Shown here in pieces: positions 25,881 to 27,489 of a DNA stretch of 27,489 bases; the first letter of the stretch is position 1; each line of letters begins with the position of its first letter. The notes under the pieces are model-generated. The model saw only the letters and a program-made list of their open reading frames with translations, did not search any database and had not been told where the DNA came from. Origin of the DNA: Patescibacteria group bacterium UBA6263 (GTDB taxonomy: Bacteria > Patescibacteriota > Gracilibacteria > Absconditabacterales > Absconditicoccaceae); NCBI GenBank assembly GCA_002441085.1, contig DJVF01000026.1:1-27489 (forward strand), written 5' to 3'. A program made the translations under genes and the position numbers.

Positions 25881-26756
25881 TTAATCTTTGAAAACTCTAA
25901 TTGCCCATTTGCCATCTGGAAGTAAATTTTTTCTAATTCGTGGATTGAGTTGTTTGACTTGTAGATATGAGTGTCAGTTATCTTTTGCTCGGATCCTTAG
26001 ATCTTGGATAGCTCAAACTTGGATAGTCTGGATATTTGGGAGTGAATATTGTTCTCAAAGAATCGATGGATCAAAATATGAATATCTATCTTGCATCAAA
26101 TATTTCATCGCCAATGCTCTAAAAACAAATCTATGTGTTTCATTGTTTAGATATAGATCATAGTATCAGAATTGGAATTGGTTTTGCATATCTGATTGTA
26201 AACCATATTCTCATCTATTGTATGCTGCTAATACTAGAGTCCAATTGTCGAATATAGAATATAGATCTTTGAGATACAACATAGCTGCATCTGTAGATAA
26301 AAACGGATCGAATCTTTGATCGACAAATTCATTTACAATGAGTCAGTATTTGATAGCTGTTCATGGCATAAATTGTCGCATACCAGCCGCTCCAGCAGCA
26401 CTAACTACTGTCTCTTTGAGATAGGATTCTATCATAGGTAAATATTGGAAATCGCTGGGTATGCCAGATTTTTTGAGAGCCTTTTGGATATAATCTAGAT
26501 ATAATCATTGTCTCTTGTGTGTAAGAGCAAACTGTGAATAATTTAGCTTGGTAACTAATAATTCTCTATCCAATCTCTCTTGATTCAAAATATATTTTCA
26601 ATCCATAGGGACATCTTCTCATGCAAAATCTAAATTTCCAAAACTTTGTATAAATCAACTAGAATTGGTAGATACAGTAGATGCAGATCTGGGTCTGATA
26701 AATTGTAATAATATTATGATAAGAATAAATACTATCAAAACATATCTAAATATCAT
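25881..26756 (-). CDS. Lytic transglycosylase (SLT domain)
   Basis: 291 residues with TGA = Gly. An N-terminal membrane segment (about 2-22, IFRYVLIVFILIIILLQFI) anchors it to the outer face of the cytoplasmic membrane. The SLT/GH23 domain has IPSDFQYLPMIESYLKETVVSAAGAAGMRQFMPGTA, with the catalytic glutamate in MIES, and then AAYNRGEYG, all as in MltD-type enzymes. The usual W of GLWQFM is methionine and arginine here (GMRQFM). It cleaves peptidoglycan glycan strands. A C-terminal stretch (AIQDLRIRAKDNGHSYLQVKQLNP) looks like a degenerate LysM-type repeat. It is 44 nt downstream of the RlmL-like gene's left neighbour region and shares its strand. Confidence 0.9.
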
Positions 26757-26843
26757 AGACTTGCCATTATAATACTGTTTTAGTTTGGAGAGAAATAACA
26801 TTGTAATTTGTATAAGATATTAAATATAGATTGATATAATAAT

Positions 26844-27356
26844 TTATGGATTATTGGATATTTTCAAATCAATGAAATATTTGTCGACTGGATTGTATCA
26901 TCGTAAATTATTTTTGGCAACGTAAACTAATTTACAATTTTGTAAATCATCGCATATGGGAGTAAGTTTGTATCTAGACTCTACGTCATAGTCACATGTA
27001 GCATATATTTCTCATCGACTATCTACTATTTTGGTAGGTAGTTTGAGATTATTAAAATCTACAGAAAAATACAACTCAGATCTATATTCACATTCACTAA
27101 TCATTCATGCTCATTTTTTGGCAAGATCTTGTAGTACTGTCATTTTGGTGATCTGTTTGGATATAGATTCTGGAGATAAATCACTAGGTTGATGATCACT
27201 GATCTTTTGGAGTCATCAATTAGCTGAATATTGATCATAAGCAGAATGTATATCGTTTGTAGAAGATGTGGATTTGTTGGATTGGCCTTGATTAGAACAT
27301 CAAGTAAGTAGCGTAAATAAGCAAAACATAATTATGATTGAAACTATTGATTTCAT
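26844..27356 (-). CDS. Lipoprotein of unknown function
   Basis: 170 residues with TGA = Gly. A type II signal peptide ends in the lipobox LLTGC (C19), where the glycine is TGA, so the lipidation site exists only under code 25. A Ser/Asn/Gln-rich linker (SNQGQSNKSTSSTND) follows, then a domain of about 110 residues with four cysteines (SECEYR, ATCDYD, PICDD and QNCKL) likely forming two disulphides. I do not recognise the family. It is the first gene of the minus-strand run visible here and lies 87 nt upstream of the lytic transglycosylase, so a cell-envelope role is plausible. Confidence 0.8.
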
Positions 27357-27453
27357 GATCAGAATCGATTTTATTTATAAATATATAAGTTATGGATATG
27401 GAAACAAATAAAATATTCAAGATTAAAAGATAAAGGAAGATTTAATTTAATAG

Positions 27454-27481
27454 TTGACTTTGTATATTAAATACATATAAA
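27454..27481 (+). promoter_or_regulatory. Promoter reading off the right edge
   Basis: TTGACT (27454-27459), a 16-nt spacer and TATAAA (27476-27481), on the plus strand. It has the same layout as the other promoters and predicts a plus-strand gene just beyond the window. Confidence 0.55.
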
Positions 27482-27489
27482 TTAATTAG

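Noticed and set aside
1863..27356. Many short fragments under the standard code looking like pseudogenes or frameshifted genes
   Set aside because: Reading TGA as glycine joins them without any frameshift into complete conserved proteins, so they are intact genes.

Overview
The window comes from a Patescibacteria (CPR) genome that reads UGA as glycine (genetic code 25), i.e. Candidatus Absconditabacteria (SR1) or Gracilibacteria (BD1-5); the sequence does not decide between the two. The evidence is direct. Under the standard code most genes are shredded by in-frame TGA, while under code 25 they become full-length conserved proteins with TGA at invariant glycines: the LDSGDL motif of nicotinate phosphoribosyltransferase, the first glycine of GLPNVGKS in YchF, the GGDG motif of NAD kinase and the lipobox LLTGC. 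All of these genes end in TAA or TAG. The DNA is AT-rich, and most genes lack a Shine-Dalgarno sequence.

Layout. 1-1010: the end of an unknown gene plus a von Willebrand A (vWA) protein, in higher-GC DNA with a good SD and no internal TGA. 1011-1916: a long non-coding stretch of hairpins and palindromic repeats. 1917-4690: pncA, pncB and a small ORF. 4732-7380: three TGA-free genes (a secreted protein, a LemA-like protein and a Cys-rich membrane protein) with near-identical promoters and terminators. 7442-13325: nadE, NAD kinase, an ADP-ribosylglycohydrolase and two tandem NadM-Nudix paralogues. 13456-14379 (minus): a TGA-free radical SAM protein. 14574-27356, almost all minus strand: RNase J, an MBL-like protein, two pilin-like membrane proteins (one with a large Cys-rich ectodomain), YqeY, tRNA-Leu(GAG) with a hairpin-riddled tRNA relic next to it, a sigma region 4/HARE-HTH protein, YchF, RlmE, a YgjP-like protein, an RlmL-like methyltransferase, a lytic transglycosylase and a lipoprotein. 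A divergent O-methyltransferase lies at 16554-17123.

How it works together. The plus-strand block encodes a complete nicotinamide-to-NADP route: PncA (nicotinamide to nicotinate), PncB (to NaMN), NadM (to NaAD), NadE (to NAD) and NadK (to NADP). Enzymes acting on ADP-ribose products (ADP-ribosylglycohydrolase, Nudix) accompany it. The pncA and nadE operons share a duplicated promoter and leader, so they are probably co-regulated. The two NadM-Nudix copies appear to have decayed in complementary domains.

Four stretches with only GGN glycine (about 69 glycines, no internal TGA) sit among the recoded genes and look like acquisitions from standard-code DNA. The window is also unusually rich in short palindromic elements. 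They are nested in one another, inserted in-frame in two genes, and inserted into a tRNA copy.
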